A stretch of DNA of 13,674 bases from Bacillota bacterium. GTDB taxonomy: Bacteria; Bacillota; Clostridia; Lachnospirales; Lachnospiraceae. Below, in pieces: positions 1 through 7,290 of this stretch (position 1 is its first letter; the number at the start of each line of letters is the position of its first letter). A program made the position numbers and the translations under genes. Location of the stretch: contig JAEWRS010000344.1 of the NCBI GenBank assembly GCA_023398855.1, positions 1 to 13,674 of the forward strand. Direction: 5' to 3'. The notes beneath the pieces were generated by a model. It was not told the origin of the DNA. It saw only the letters and a program-made list of their open reading frames with translations, and did not search any database.

Positions 1-223
1 CCGTCAAGGGGAGCAGTTAAAGGCTGAACCGGTATTAAAAGGAGTGACTTCTATTGTAAGGCCCGGAGAAAGCCTGGCGCCCTCAGGCTGCGGTTGTACC
101 GGAGTGACACGGCAGATTCTGGCCACAGAGGAACATAAGCCTGCAGAGGTAGAGACTCTGGGCAAGGCAAAGGAGGAAATCATAGCCGAAGTGGTGAGAA
201 GAGTAATAGAGCAGCTAAACTAG
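1..223 (+). CDS. 3' end of an unidentified BMC-associated protein with a C-terminal encapsulation-peptide-like helix (partial)
   Basis: An open frame enters from the left edge (first full codon at 2) and ends with TAG at 221-223, giving 73 visible residues. I do not recognise the family. The visible part has a beta-rich stretch, a cysteine pair in the motif SGCGCTG (about residues 29-35), an acidic linker, and a final amphipathic helix of about 20 residues (GKAKEEIIAEVVRRVIEQLN). That helix resembles the short helices that target cargo to BMC shells, and it is like the N-terminus of the aldehyde dehydrogenase encoded next. The stop codon overlaps the next gene's Shine-Dalgarno (TAGGAGG), so the two genes are co-transcribed. 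Its position directly before the aldehyde dehydrogenase makes it a candidate lumen enzyme, possibly the aldehyde-producing one. The function is unknown from what is visible; the coding call itself is well supported by the frame and context. Confidence 0.75.
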   Translation, partial: RQGEQLKAEPVLKGVTSIVRPGESLAPSGCGCTGVTRQILATEEHKPAEVETLGKAKEEIIAEVVRRVIEQLN

Positions 224-233
224 GAGGCGGATC

Positions 234-1655
234 ATGGAAATTGGGGCAAAAGAGATAGAACAGATTGTAAGAGAAGTGCTTGCAGGAATAGAAAGCAGGG
301 GCATAAAGCCTTCCTATACCTCCTCTAAGAGTGAGAACGGGGTATTTGAACGGGTGGAAGATGCCATTGAAGCAGCCTATGTGGCCCAGCGGGAATGGGT
401 TGAACGTTATCGGGTAGAGGACAGGCGCAGAATTATTGAGGCCATTCGGATGGCTGCAAAAAGCAATGCAGAATCTTTGGCTAAGATGGTTTGGGAAGAA
501 ACAGGCATGGGCCGTTACGAAGACAAAATACAGAAGCATATGGCTGTAATTGAAAAGACCCCAGGCGTGGAATGTCTGACTACTGAGGCCATTTCTGGCG
601 ATGGCGGACTGATGATTGAGGAATATGCTCCCTTTGGCGTGATCGGTGCCATTACTCCCTCAACCAATCCCACGGAGACGATAATTAATAACACCATCAG
701 CATGATAGCCGGAGGAAATTCTGTTGTATTCAATGTCCATCCGGGAGCAAAAAGGTGCTGTGCCCACTGCTTAAAGATTCTTCATCAGACCATTGTGGAA
801 AACGGAGGACCTGCAAACCTCATCACAATGCAGAAAGAACCAGATATGGAAGCAGTAAGCAAATTGACCTCTGATCCCAGGATCAGGCTTATGGTAGGAA
901 CCGGAGGGATGCCCATGGTAAATGCCCTGCTGCGTTCCGGAAAAAAGACCATTGGAGCAGGAGCTGGAAATCCGCCGGTCATTGTAGATGATACAGCAGA
1001 TATCTGCCTGGCGGCAAGAGAGATTTACCGGGGAGCTTCTTTTGACAACAATATCCTGTGTCTGGCAGAAAAAGAGGTCTTTGTCATGGAACGGGTTGCT
1101 GATGAACTGGTGAACAAGCTTGTGGAGGAAGGGGCTTATTTGCTTAGTTCCATGGAGCTGAATGAGATTCTTAAGATTGCCATGGTTGAGAAAAACGGCA
1201 GTCATGAAGTGAATAAAAAGTGGGTTGGAAAAGATGCCGGCAAGTTTTTAGAGGCAATTGGTGTGACAGGACATCAGGATGTCCGTCTTCTGATCTGCGA
1301 AACAGACAGAAATCATCCGTTTGTCATGGTTGAGCAGCTGATGCCTGTTCTTCCGGTGGTGCGTTTAAAAACCTTTGAAGAATGTGTGGAATGTGCATTG
1401 GCTGCGGAGTCAGGCAACCGGCATACTGCTTCCATGTTTTCCAGGAATGTGGAGAATATGACGAAATTCGGCAAAGTTATAGAAACTACTATTTTTACAA
1501 AGAATGGTTCCACCTTAAAAGGGGTGGGGATCGGCGGAGAAGGTCATACGACCATGACCATAGCAGGTCCCACCGGAGAGGGACTTACCTGTGCCAGAAG
1601 CTTTACAAGAAGGCGCAGATGCATGCTGGCAGAGGGCGGTTTGCGGATCATCTAG
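234..1655 (+). CDS. CoA-acylating aldehyde dehydrogenase, EutE/PduP type, BMC lumen enzyme
   Basis: This 473-residue protein is predicted to oxidise an aldehyde to acyl-CoA with NAD+ and CoA, the core reaction of aldehyde-based metabolosomes. Residues about 4-20 (GAKEIEQIVREVLAGIE) form an amphipathic helix followed by a Ser/Lys-rich linker, the usual N-terminal encapsulation peptide of EutE and PduP. The cofactor-binding region contains TPSTNPTETI (141-150), and the catalytic cysteine is Cys276 in FDNNILCLAEKEV. The C-terminus has the AGPTGEGLT...RSFTRRRRC pattern of BMC aldehyde dehydrogenases. Length is normal for the family. The ATG at 234 follows AGGAGGCGG at good spacing. The shell genes begin 16 nt downstream. 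Acetaldehyde and propionaldehyde specificity cannot be separated from sequence alone. Confidence 0.95.
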   Translation: MEIGAKEIEQIVREVLAGIESRGIKPSYTSSKSENGVFERVEDAIEAAYVAQREWVERYRVEDRRRIIEAIRMAAKSNAESLAKMVWEETGMGRYEDKIQKHMAVIEKTPGVECLTTEAISGDGGLMIEEYAPFGVIGAITPSTNPTETIINNTISMIAGGNSVVFNVHPGAKRCCAHCLKILHQTIVENGGPANLITMQKEPDMEAVSKLTSDPRIRLMVGTGGMPMVNALLRSGKKTIGAGAGNPPVIVDDTADICLAAREIYRGASFDNNILCLAEKEVFVMERVADELVNKLVEEGAYLLSSMELNEILKIAMVEKNGSHEVNKKWVGKDAGKFLEAIGVTGHQDVRLLICETDRNHPFVMVEQLMPVLPVVRLKTFEECVECALAAESGNRHTASMFSRNVENMTKFGKVIETTIFTKNGSTLKGVGIGGEGHTTMTIAGPTGEGLTCARSFTRRRRCMLAEGGLRII

Positions 1656-1671
1656 AGAGGAGAAGGTACAT

Positions 1672-2010
1672 ATGGCCATCGGCTTTTTGGAATGTGCAGG
1701 ATATGGAGCAGTTCTCTATGCCATGGATAAGGCATGTAAGGCGGCGAATGTAAAAATCATTGGTATTGATACTATTAATCCCAAGGATGCAACTGCATTC
1801 ATTCCTCTTACGGCTCAGGTGAAATTTGAAGGCGGAATCGATGATGTTAAAGAGGCATGCGAAGTGGCAAAACAGGCTGCTCTTAAGATTAACAGGCCCG
1901 AGGAAGTCCTGGTAGAGATGATTGAAAAACCCTATGAAGGAACAAGAGCATTGTCATACATCACAAAGGTAGAGCTTGTGGAAGAAAATATTGAAAATTT
2001 CAGGAGGTAA
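1672..2010 (+). CDS. Divergent single-domain BMC shell protein (hexamer class)
   Basis: This is a 112-residue protein with one BMC domain. It begins [33 protein letters not shown], split here as [16 protein letters not shown] (1-16) and [14 protein letters not shown] further on, which matches the first half of the BMC fold (compare xGxIETRGLxAxIEAADAMxKAANVxLVG). The usual pore loop KIGSG is absent. The equivalent region reads [20 protein letters not shown] (about 36-55), so the pore or inter-subunit surface should differ from PduA-like hexamers. The C-terminal part does not end in the usual VHVIPRPH. An upstream in-frame ATG at 1591 would lie inside the dehydrogenase gene; the ATG at 1672 has AGAGGAGAAGG ahead of it and gives the standard BMC N-terminus, so it was chosen. 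It lies 16 nt after the dehydrogenase and 5 nt before the next shell gene. The specific shell role is not known. Confidence 0.88.
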   Translation: MAIGFLECAGYGAVLYAMDKACKAANVKIIGIDTINPKDATAFIPLTAQVKFEGGIDDVKEACEVAKQAALKINRPEEVLVEMIEKPYEGTRALSYITKVELVEENIENFRR

Positions 2011-2015
2011 TAAAA

Positions 2016-2297
2016 ATGGCATCTACATCAATTGGATTAATTGAAACAAGAGGTTTAACCGCTTCCATCGAGGCGGCAGATGCAATGTTAAAGGCAGCGG
2101 ATGTTGAACTTGTGGGAACCGAAAAGATTGGTTCCGGCCTTGTGACGGTTATAGTGACCGGAGAGGTAGGGGCGGTGAAAGCGGCCACTGAAGCAGGAAG
2201 CGAGGCGGCTTCCAGAGTGGGGGAATTGGTGGCAGTCCATGTGATTCCAAGGCCTCATCAGGACATTATCAAGATTTTACCGAAGGTCAAAGGGTAA
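2016..2297 (+). CDS. pduA: BMC-H hexameric shell protein, PduA/EutM type
   Basis: A canonical 93-residue BMC-H protein, expected to form flat hexamers that tile the facets of the shell, with a small central pore for substrate passage. It contains [20 protein letters not shown] (residues 6-25), the pore motif KIGSG and the C-terminal signature VHVIPRPH, followed by a short tail. The start is set by AGGAGG at 2002-2007, which overlaps the end of the previous gene. Over the 76 residues from IGLIETRG to IPRPH it matches the shell protein at 2701-3000 at 65 positions, so the two are recent duplicates or diverged partners. PduA-type is a family-level name; pdu versus eut function is not implied. 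Confidence 0.96.
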   Translation: MASTSIGLIETRGLTASIEAADAMLKAADVELVGTEKIGSGLVTVIVTGEVGAVKAATEAGSEAASRVGELVAVHVIPRPHQDIIKILPKVKG

Positions 2298-2340
2298 AAG
2301 AGCAGCTTTTTAATATCAGGTACCAGCAAAGGTGGGCGTC

Positions 2341-2700
2341 ATGAAAACGAACCGAAACGCCATAGGGGTTTTAGAAGTTAATTATTATACAAATACCGTT
2401 GTGGTGGTGGACCAGGCATTAAAGGCAGCTGAGGTGGAAATTGTTAGCTGTCACAAGAAGCTGGGAGGCAGGATGTGCCACACGGTATTAGCAGGTGAAA
2501 CCTCGGCGGTCCGTGCCGCAGTGGAAGCAGCCAGAGAAGCGGGGAGGATTGTGGGAGACGAGAATGTAAAGGTATCCGTATCAATCGAAAATCCTCACCC
2601 AGAAATATTGAAGCTTTTAAACATGATAGACAGACATGAGAGTGAAAAGGAATCTGCAAAAGCAGAGGAAAAGGAACCCGGGAAAATGGAGGAAAATTAA
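2341..2700 (+). CDS. BMC-H shell protein with atypical pore (LGGR) and charged C-terminal tail
   Basis: A 119-residue BMC-domain protein. The N-terminal part (NAIGVLEVNYYTNTVVVVDQ) and the AVRAAVEAAREAG segment fit the BMC fold, but the pore region reads HKKLGGRMCHTVL rather than KIGSG, with Cys37 and Cys46 on either side of the pore loop. This could narrow the pore, add positive charge, or allow metal or disulfide chemistry at the pore. After the fold there is a tail of about 22 Lys/Glu-rich residues (98-119), probably flexible, which could face the lumen or cytosol and bind cargo. GTG at 2332 is a possible earlier start, but the AAAGGTGGG before ATG 2341 makes the latter more likely. The next gene begins directly after the TAA with no gap. 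Confidence 0.9.
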   Translation: MKTNRNAIGVLEVNYYTNTVVVVDQALKAAEVEIVSCHKKLGGRMCHTVLAGETSAVRAAVEAAREAGRIVGDENVKVSVSIENPHPEILKLLNMIDRHESEKESAKAEEKEPGKMEEN

Positions 2701-3000
2701 ATGGCAGAGGCAGCAGTAAAAAAGGGAATGTTAGCATTAGGAATGATTGAGACAAGAGGACTTACGGCATCGATCGAGGCAGCAGACGCCATGTTAAAGG
2801 CAGCGGATGTTGAAATGGTTGGAACTGAAAAAATTGGTTCAGGTCTGGTATCTGTCATGGTTCAGGGAGATGTGGGAGCAGTAAAGGCAGCAGTGGAAGC
2901 GGGAGAGGAAGCCGCCTCCAGAGTTGGAGAGGTGATAGCGGTCCATGTAATTCCAAGACCACATAATTCGATAGGCGGAATCCTGCCGTTTCTTAAATAG
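2701..3000 (+). CDS. pduA: BMC-H hexameric shell protein, PduA/PduJ type, second copy
   Basis: A 99-residue canonical BMC-H facet protein with [20 protein letters not shown], the pore motif KIGSG and the VHVIPRPH ending. Compared with the copy at 2016-2297 it has a longer N-terminus ([12 protein letters not shown]) and differs at 11 of the 76 shared core positions, most of them conservative. The start ATG abuts the previous stop (TAA|ATG), and its Shine-Dalgarno (GGAGG) lies within the preceding coding tail, so translation is probably coupled. Two near-identical facet proteins in one operon parallel the PduA/PduJ pair. PduL follows 36 nt downstream. Confidence 0.96.
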   Translation: MAEAAVKKGMLALGMIETRGLTASIEAADAMLKAADVEMVGTEKIGSGLVSVMVQGDVGAVKAAVEAGEEAASRVGEVIAVHVIPRPHNSIGGILPFLK

Positions 3001-3036
3001 AAAGAACAGGAAATTAACTGAGGGCGGAGGCTTACA

Positions 3037-3693
3037 ATGGAAAACAGGGATGAACTGATTCAAAAGGTAACCTCACTGGTCCTGGAAAACTGGAAGAGAC
3101 TGAGTACACAGCCTTATCAGGTTCCCGTGGGAATCTCCGCAAGGCATGTGCATCTGTCCAGGGAACACGTGGATATACTTTTTGGAGCTGGCTACCGGCT
3201 GACTCCCAGTAAGGCTTTGAGCCAGCCGGGGCAGTTCGCCTGTGAAGAACAGGTGGCTGTCTGCGGCCCTGCAGGAACTCATCCCAGGGTGAGGATTCTT
3301 GGACCAGAGAGAAAGCAGAGTCAGGTGGAAGTGTCTGCCAGTGACTGCAGAGTCCTGGGACTTAAACCCGCCGTAAGATCGTCAGGAGACTTAAAGGGAA
3401 CCCCTGGGGTACTGCTTAAGGGACCAAAGGGAGAGGTGGTTTTGCAAGAGGGTGTTATCATTGCAGACCGCCATATCCATATGACGCAGGAAGATGCACG
3501 GTGGTTCGGAGTATTAGATCAGGAGCGGGTGAGGGTTTTCGTCAATGGGCCAAAAGGAGGCGAATTGGGGCAGGTACTGATTCGCGTCACTGGTGACAGC
3601 AAACTGGACTTTCATGTGGACATTGATGATGCAAATGCATTCCAGCTAAAACAGGGACAATGGGTAACCATCAGAAAGGAAGAGGCTAGGTGA
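3037..3693 (+). CDS. pduL: Phosphate propanoyltransferase PduL, BMC phosphotransacylase
   Basis: This 218-residue protein is predicted to convert acyl-CoA and phosphate to acyl-phosphate and CoA, recycling CoA inside the shell and feeding ATP synthesis through an acyl kinase. It has two PduL beta-barrel domains. The metal-binding histidines are visible in SARHVHLS (His37, His39), ADRHIHMT (His146, His148) and DFHVDIDDAN (His193), which correspond to the two-metal site known for PduL. Residues 2-22 form an amphipathic helix (ENRDELIQKVTSLVLENWKRL without its last residue), which serves as the encapsulation peptide. The Shine-Dalgarno is GGGCGGAGG before ATG 3037. Its stop overlaps the start of the vertex-protein gene (GTGA at 3690-3693). 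Acyl preference (acetyl or propionyl) cannot be read from sequence. Confidence 0.95.
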   Translation: MENRDELIQKVTSLVLENWKRLSTQPYQVPVGISARHVHLSREHVDILFGAGYRLTPSKALSQPGQFACEEQVAVCGPAGTHPRVRILGPERKQSQVEVSASDCRVLGLKPAVRSSGDLKGTPGVLLKGPKGEVVLQEGVIIADRHIHMTQEDARWFGVLDQERVRVFVNGPKGGELGQVLIRVTGDSKLDFHVDIDDANAFQLKQGQWVTIRKEEAR

Positions 3694-3950
3694 TATTAGG
3701 AACAATAATGGGAACTGTGGTTTCCACTAGAAAATGCAGGAGCCTGGTTGGGTTCAAGCTTCTTTTGGTAGAGCCTTACTATGGAGATAAGAAGAGTATT
3801 TTTGTAGCTGCCGATACCATAGGTGCAGGGATTGGGGAACTGGTTCTGGTAACTACAGACAATACAACCCAATATGCGCTGGACCGTTCGGCACCGGTAG
3901 ATGCCTATATTGTGGGCATCGTTGATGCACCGCCTCAGCTGGGAAAGTGA
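3690..3950 (+). CDS. eutN: EutN/CcmL-family pentameric shell vertex protein
   Basis: An 86-residue BMC-P protein, expected to form pentamers that cap the twelve vertices of the shell. The N-terminus MILGTIMGTVVSTRK and the following LVGFKLLLVEP are the standard EutN/CcmL/PduN start, and the ending DAYIVGIVDAP is typical. It uses a GTG start at 3690 that overlaps the PduL stop by four bases (GTGA); the fit of MILG to the family start supports this choice over later codons. The overlap suggests coupled translation with PduL. It is the only vertex protein in the window. Confidence 0.95.
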   Translation: MILGTIMGTVVSTRKCRSLVGFKLLLVEPYYGDKKSIFVAADTIGAGIGELVLVTTDNTTQYALDRSAPVDAYIVGIVDAPPQLGK

Positions 3951-3968
3951 GAAGGAGAAGGAACGCTT

Positions 3969-5087
3969 ATGGAACAGGAAATGCTTAAGGTTTTGGCTGT
4001 GGCAGATCCGGCAGTAGAAAGCTATCTGGATGAGGAACTGGGGATTGTAAAGGGGTATGGGGGAAATGTGGAATTCCATATCGTTGCCTGGGCGGATTAC
4101 TATCCCATGATGATGAAGGCATTTGCAGGGGAAGCAGATTATGACATTGTTATGGTTGCGGGCCATTTGTGGCTTCGTGACTTTGTGGAAAAGGGATATC
4201 TTTCGGAGCTTGATTTTGAAGAGGAAGACATTCTTCCTGTGATTGCAGAAGAAATGAAATATAAGGGAAAGGCGTACTTATCTCCTTCCTTTTGTGATGG
4301 ACATATGATACTTTACCGTAAAAGTGAGCTTTTTCGTGTCCTGGGAAAGACGTTTGAACACGTCATCACACCACAGGAATACATAGAAACAGCAAAAGCC
4401 TACAAGGAGGCCTGTGGGAAGCAGGCAGTGGCCATGAAAGCTGATCAGTCTGAAATTTTTACGGATGCCCTTCCGTTTCTCCGCATGTATGGAGGAGATG
4501 TTTATGATTCTCGTGGAATCCCGGTCTGCGGAAAGAAAGAAACGGTAAAAGGGCTTCAGGCCTACATGGAATTGAAAGCTTACGCAATGAAAGACACGGA
4601 AACCTTTGGCAATGGGGAGATTGCATCGGCCATTCGGGAAAACAGAGCTGCAATGGCAGTCACCTGGAGCGGTCAGATGGGAGAAATCTTTAAAGAGGGC
4701 TGTATAGAAAGCTCGGATCTGGGATTTTGTACCTTTTCTACGGCATGGAACGTGACCTGGTCTTTTGGGATTTGTTTAAGCTCAGGAAAAAAGAAAGCAG
4801 CAGAAGAATTTCTTAAGTATCTCCGGTCCCCTGAAGTAGATCAAAAAGCAGGAAAAAAGAGCGGTGCGCCTGTAAGAAGAGCGAGCTATCTGGAAGGAGC
4901 CGGGGAATGCCCATGGTTTCCGGTGCAGCAAAAAATGATGGAGCTTGCAAAGCCTCTTCCCTGTTTATCAAATGCCGGGGAGAAAAACGGTGTATTTTAT
5001 GCAAAAATCTTTGAAGCATTTACCGGAAAAAAGACGGCGGAGGAAGCCATGAAAGAGGCCTTGCAAAACATTGACTCTATGATATGA
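3969..5087 (+). CDS. Solute-binding-protein (family 1) fold without a signal peptide, probably cytosolic
   Basis: A 372-residue protein resembling sugar-type ABC solute-binding proteins. Visible family features are YDIVMVAGHLWLRDFVEKGY (58-77), the Y-G-K-A-Y-L-S-P-S hinge region followed by DGHMILYRKSELF, and the late AAEEFLKYLRSPEV helix. Solute-binding proteins normally carry a signal peptide and a lipobox cysteine. This one starts MEQEMLKVLAVADPAV, has no hydrophobic leader or lipobox, and the upstream frame is closed by the EutN stop TGA at 3948-3950 only six codons earlier. It should therefore stay in the cytosol. It sits inside the BMC operon (18 nt after eutN, 13 nt before the flavoprotein), with no ABC permease or ATPase nearby. 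It may bind a pathway metabolite or cargo. The fold call is fairly sure; the role is unknown. Confidence 0.85.
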   Translation: MEQEMLKVLAVADPAVESYLDEELGIVKGYGGNVEFHIVAWADYYPMMMKAFAGEADYDIVMVAGHLWLRDFVEKGYLSELDFEEEDILPVIAEEMKYKGKAYLSPSFCDGHMILYRKSELFRVLGKTFEHVITPQEYIETAKAYKEACGKQAVAMKADQSEIFTDALPFLRMYGGDVYDSRGIPVCGKKETVKGLQAYMELKAYAMKDTETFGNGEIASAIRENRAAMAVTWSGQMGEIFKEGCIESSDLGFCTFSTAWNVTWSFGICLSSGKKKAAEEFLKYLRSPEVDQKAGKKSGAPVRRASYLEGAGECPWFPVQQKMMELAKPLPCLSNAGEKNGVFYAKIFEAFTGKKTAEEAMKEALQNIDSMI

Positions 5088-5100
5088 GCAGGGAGAAAAC

Positions 5101-6435
5101 ATGAAAATTATTATAATTGGAGGAGTTGCGGCGGGAATGAGCGCCGCGTCCAAAATTCGCAGGATGGCACCAGACATTGAGGTGACAGTCTATGAAAAGG
5201 GCGGTTTTCTTTCCTATGGAGCGTGTGGACTTCCCTACTATGTGGGGGGCTTTAACGATGATTACCGCAAAATGATTGCACGCACCCGGGACACCTTTTC
5301 CAAGATGGGGGTTAATACTTTTCTCCGCCATCAGGTATTGTCTGTTGATGCAGGAAGAAAAGAGGTGCTTGTTAAGAATCTTGATAACGGGCAGGAATTA
5401 AAAGAAACTTACGACAAACTTATGATTGCCACCGGGGCTGCATCCGTGATGCCTCCTTTTCCTGGAAAAGAGCTCATGGGGGTTCATGTGCTGAAATCCT
5501 TAGAAGACGGGATCTTCTTAAAGGAATATGCCAAAATGCCTGAGATCCGAAATGTGGTCATTGTTGGAGGCGGTTATATTGGAGTGGAATGTGCGGAAGC
5601 ATTTTTAAATCTGGGGAAAGAGGTCCGCATTCTGGAAGCGGCTCCCAGAATCCTGATGCCTTTTGATGAAGAGATGGCCGTTCTGGCTCAGGAGGAGCTG
5701 ATAAGGGCTGGGGTTAAACTTAATACCGGAGAAAAGGTAGAGGCCTTTTTGGGAGACGGTCTGTATGTGAAACAAGTAAAAACAGACAGAGGTTTTTATG
5801 ATGCAGATCTAGTGATCGTTGCCGTAGGAGTACGTCCCTGTACGGAATTTTTAAAGGACACGGGAATCTCCATGGGAAAAAACGGTGCATTGAACGTGGA
5901 CAGAGAGATGAGAACCTCATTGCCTGACGTCTATGCGGCAGGAGACTGTGTCCTTGTCTATAACGAAGTTTTAGAAGAAGACAGTTTCTTGGCTCTTGGC
6001 ACGGTTGCAAATAAATGCGGCAGGATCGCAGGTGCCAATCTGGCAGGCGGCCATGAACAGTTCCAGGGCGCTCTGGGATCGGCTGCGATCAAGGTGTGCG
6101 GACTGGAGCTTGGACGGACCGGTATGGGAGAAGCAGATGCCAGACGTCTTTTAAAGGATTATAAGACCTTGGTCATTGAGGCCAATGACCATCCGGCGTA
6201 TTATCCCAATCCCACACCAATTATCATAAAACTGATTTATGAAAAAGGGACAAAAAGATTGCTTGGTGCACAAACCTGCGGGCAAAAAGGAGCTGTTTTG
6301 CGGGCGGATGTGTTTGCAGTGGCAATCCACGGCAAAATGACTACGGCAGAACTGGGAATGACGGATCTGATTTATGCGCCACCTTTTTCCGGTGTGTGGG
6401 ATGCCATCCAGATTGCCTGCAATGCGGCAAAGTAA
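5101..6435 (+). CDS. Flavoprotein of the CoA-disulfide reductase / NADH oxidase family
   Basis: A 444-residue FAD- and NAD(P)H-dependent oxidoreductase. It has an N-terminal FAD-binding motif (IIIGGVAAGMSAASKIRR), a single redox cysteine Cys42 in SYGACGLPYYVGG, a second dinucleotide motif VVIVGGGYIGVE (152-163), and the FAD motif AAGDC (279-283). The C-terminal dimer region has HPAYYPN (364-370) and YAPPFS (425-430), with tyrosines like those used in CoA-disulfide reductase. The His that follows the FAD loop in water-forming NADH oxidases is absent (GGVAAG), which tilts the call to CoA-disulfide or persulfide reduction. There is no rhodanese extension. In this operon it could keep CoA reduced, protect the pathway from oxygen, or reoxidise NADH. 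The Shine-Dalgarno is AGGGAG before ATG 5101. Confidence 0.88.
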   Translation: MKIIIIGGVAAGMSAASKIRRMAPDIEVTVYEKGGFLSYGACGLPYYVGGFNDDYRKMIARTRDTFSKMGVNTFLRHQVLSVDAGRKEVLVKNLDNGQELKETYDKLMIATGAASVMPPFPGKELMGVHVLKSLEDGIFLKEYAKMPEIRNVVIVGGGYIGVECAEAFLNLGKEVRILEAAPRILMPFDEEMAVLAQEELIRAGVKLNTGEKVEAFLGDGLYVKQVKTDRGFYDADLVIVAVGVRPCTEFLKDTGISMGKNGALNVDREMRTSLPDVYAAGDCVLVYNEVLEEDSFLALGTVANKCGRIAGANLAGGHEQFQGALGSAAIKVCGLELGRTGMGEADARRLLKDYKTLVIEANDHPAYYPNPTPIIIKLIYEKGTKRLLGAQTCGQKGAVLRADVFAVAIHGKMTTAELGMTDLIYAPPFSGVWDAIQIACNAAK

Positions 6436-6466
6436 TGGAGCAAAGGAAAGAAAGTGAGGTCAGGCC

Positions 6467-7279
6467 ATGAACAAAGTCATGTCATTGCAGGAGGCGGCAG
6501 CCCAGATCCGAAACGGGGACATCCTTGGTATTGGAGGCAATGTGCTCCACCGGGCACCCATGGCAATGGTGAGGGAGCTGGTGCGGCAGAATAAAAGGGA
6601 TTTAAAGCTGGTAAAGACTGCAGGAGCCATGGATGTGGATATTCTCTGTTTTGGGGGATGTGTTTCCAGCGTTGATGCCGGCTTTATCAGCTATGAGAGT
6701 GAGTATTCCCTGGCAGGCCATTACCGCAGGGCGGTGGAGAGTGGTGCTGTAAAGGGAAATGAGCATGCCTGCTATACGGTAATTTCTGCCCTGCGGGCAG
6801 CCAGCTATGGAGTGGGTTTTATGCCGGTAAAGGGACTTGTAGTCAGCGACTTGATTGATGCAAATGATTATTTTGTACGAGTCGAGGATCCTTTTACAAG
6901 GGAACCTGTTACCGTTGTGAGAGCCATAAGGCCAGATGTTGCTGTGATCCATGTCCAGGAGGCAGATGAAGAGGGCAACGCCAGAATCACAGGACCGCTG
7001 TTTGAGGATGTTTTGTTTTCCAGGGCAGCGAAAAGGGTTATTCTGACTGCTGAGAACATTGTCCATGGATCTTCCTTTACAGGGAACCTAAAAAAGGCGG
7101 ATATTCCCCATTTTCTAGTGGAGGCTGTGGTCAGAGTGCCAAAAGGGGCTTCCCCCTGTTCCTGTCCGGGAGCTTATGATATTGACGGTAAGAATATAAA
7201 AGAATTTAAAGAACTAAAGGATTTAGACGGCCTTAAGAATTATTTGAAGGCATTTGAAAAATCCGACTATAAAGGATAA
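6467..7279 (+). CDS. Class I CoA-transferase-like protein, subunit A (GctA/IpdA type)
   Basis: A 270-residue protein similar to the alpha subunit of glutaconate-type CoA-transferases. The start NKVMSLQEAAAQIRNGDILG and the central DVAVIHVQEADEEGNARITG match the GctA pattern (KVMTLKDAI...SGDHIALGG and DVAIIHAQQASPDGTVRIWG). It is about 50 residues shorter than the Acidaminococcus GctA, mainly at the C-terminus. It pairs with the beta-like gene 11 nt downstream, and together they should form a heteromer. The ribosome binding site is weak (AAGTGAGG). No encapsulation peptide is seen, so it is probably cytosolic or carried by another protein. Because the partner lacks the family's catalytic glutamate, the activity may be hydrolysis or C-C cleavage of an acyl-CoA rather than CoA transfer. 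The fold is sure; the reaction is not. Confidence 0.85.
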   Translation: MNKVMSLQEAAAQIRNGDILGIGGNVLHRAPMAMVRELVRQNKRDLKLVKTAGAMDVDILCFGGCVSSVDAGFISYESEYSLAGHYRRAVESGAVKGNEHACYTVISALRAASYGVGFMPVKGLVVSDLIDANDYFVRVEDPFTREPVTVVRAIRPDVAVIHVQEADEEGNARITGPLFEDVLFSRAAKRVILTAENIVHGSSFTGNLKKADIPHFLVEAVVRVPKGASPCSCPGAYDIDGKNIKEFKELKDLDGLKNYLKAFEKSDYKG

Positions 7280-7290
7280 GGGGGCATGGC

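Noticed and set aside
771..1205. 144-codon open frame on the - strand inside the aldehyde dehydrogenase gene
   Set aside because: It lies wholly opposite a strongly conserved gene, and its product shows no recognisable motif; it is a shadow frame.
1591..1671. N-terminal extension of the first shell protein from an upstream ATG at 1591
   Set aside because: It lies inside the aldehyde dehydrogenase gene in another frame, has no family match, and the ATG at 1672 has its own Shine-Dalgarno and gives the normal BMC start.
2294..2312. Weak AAAAG...CTTTT inverted repeat after the second shell gene
   Set aside because: The stem is only about 5 bp and AT-rich, with no convincing T-run; it could arise by chance and the operon continues.
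3690..5087. EutN-solute-binding protein fusion, since both genes lie in the same frame
   Set aside because: A TGA at 3948-3950 separates them, followed by a good Shine-Dalgarno and ATG at 3969; two separate proteins are the simpler reading.
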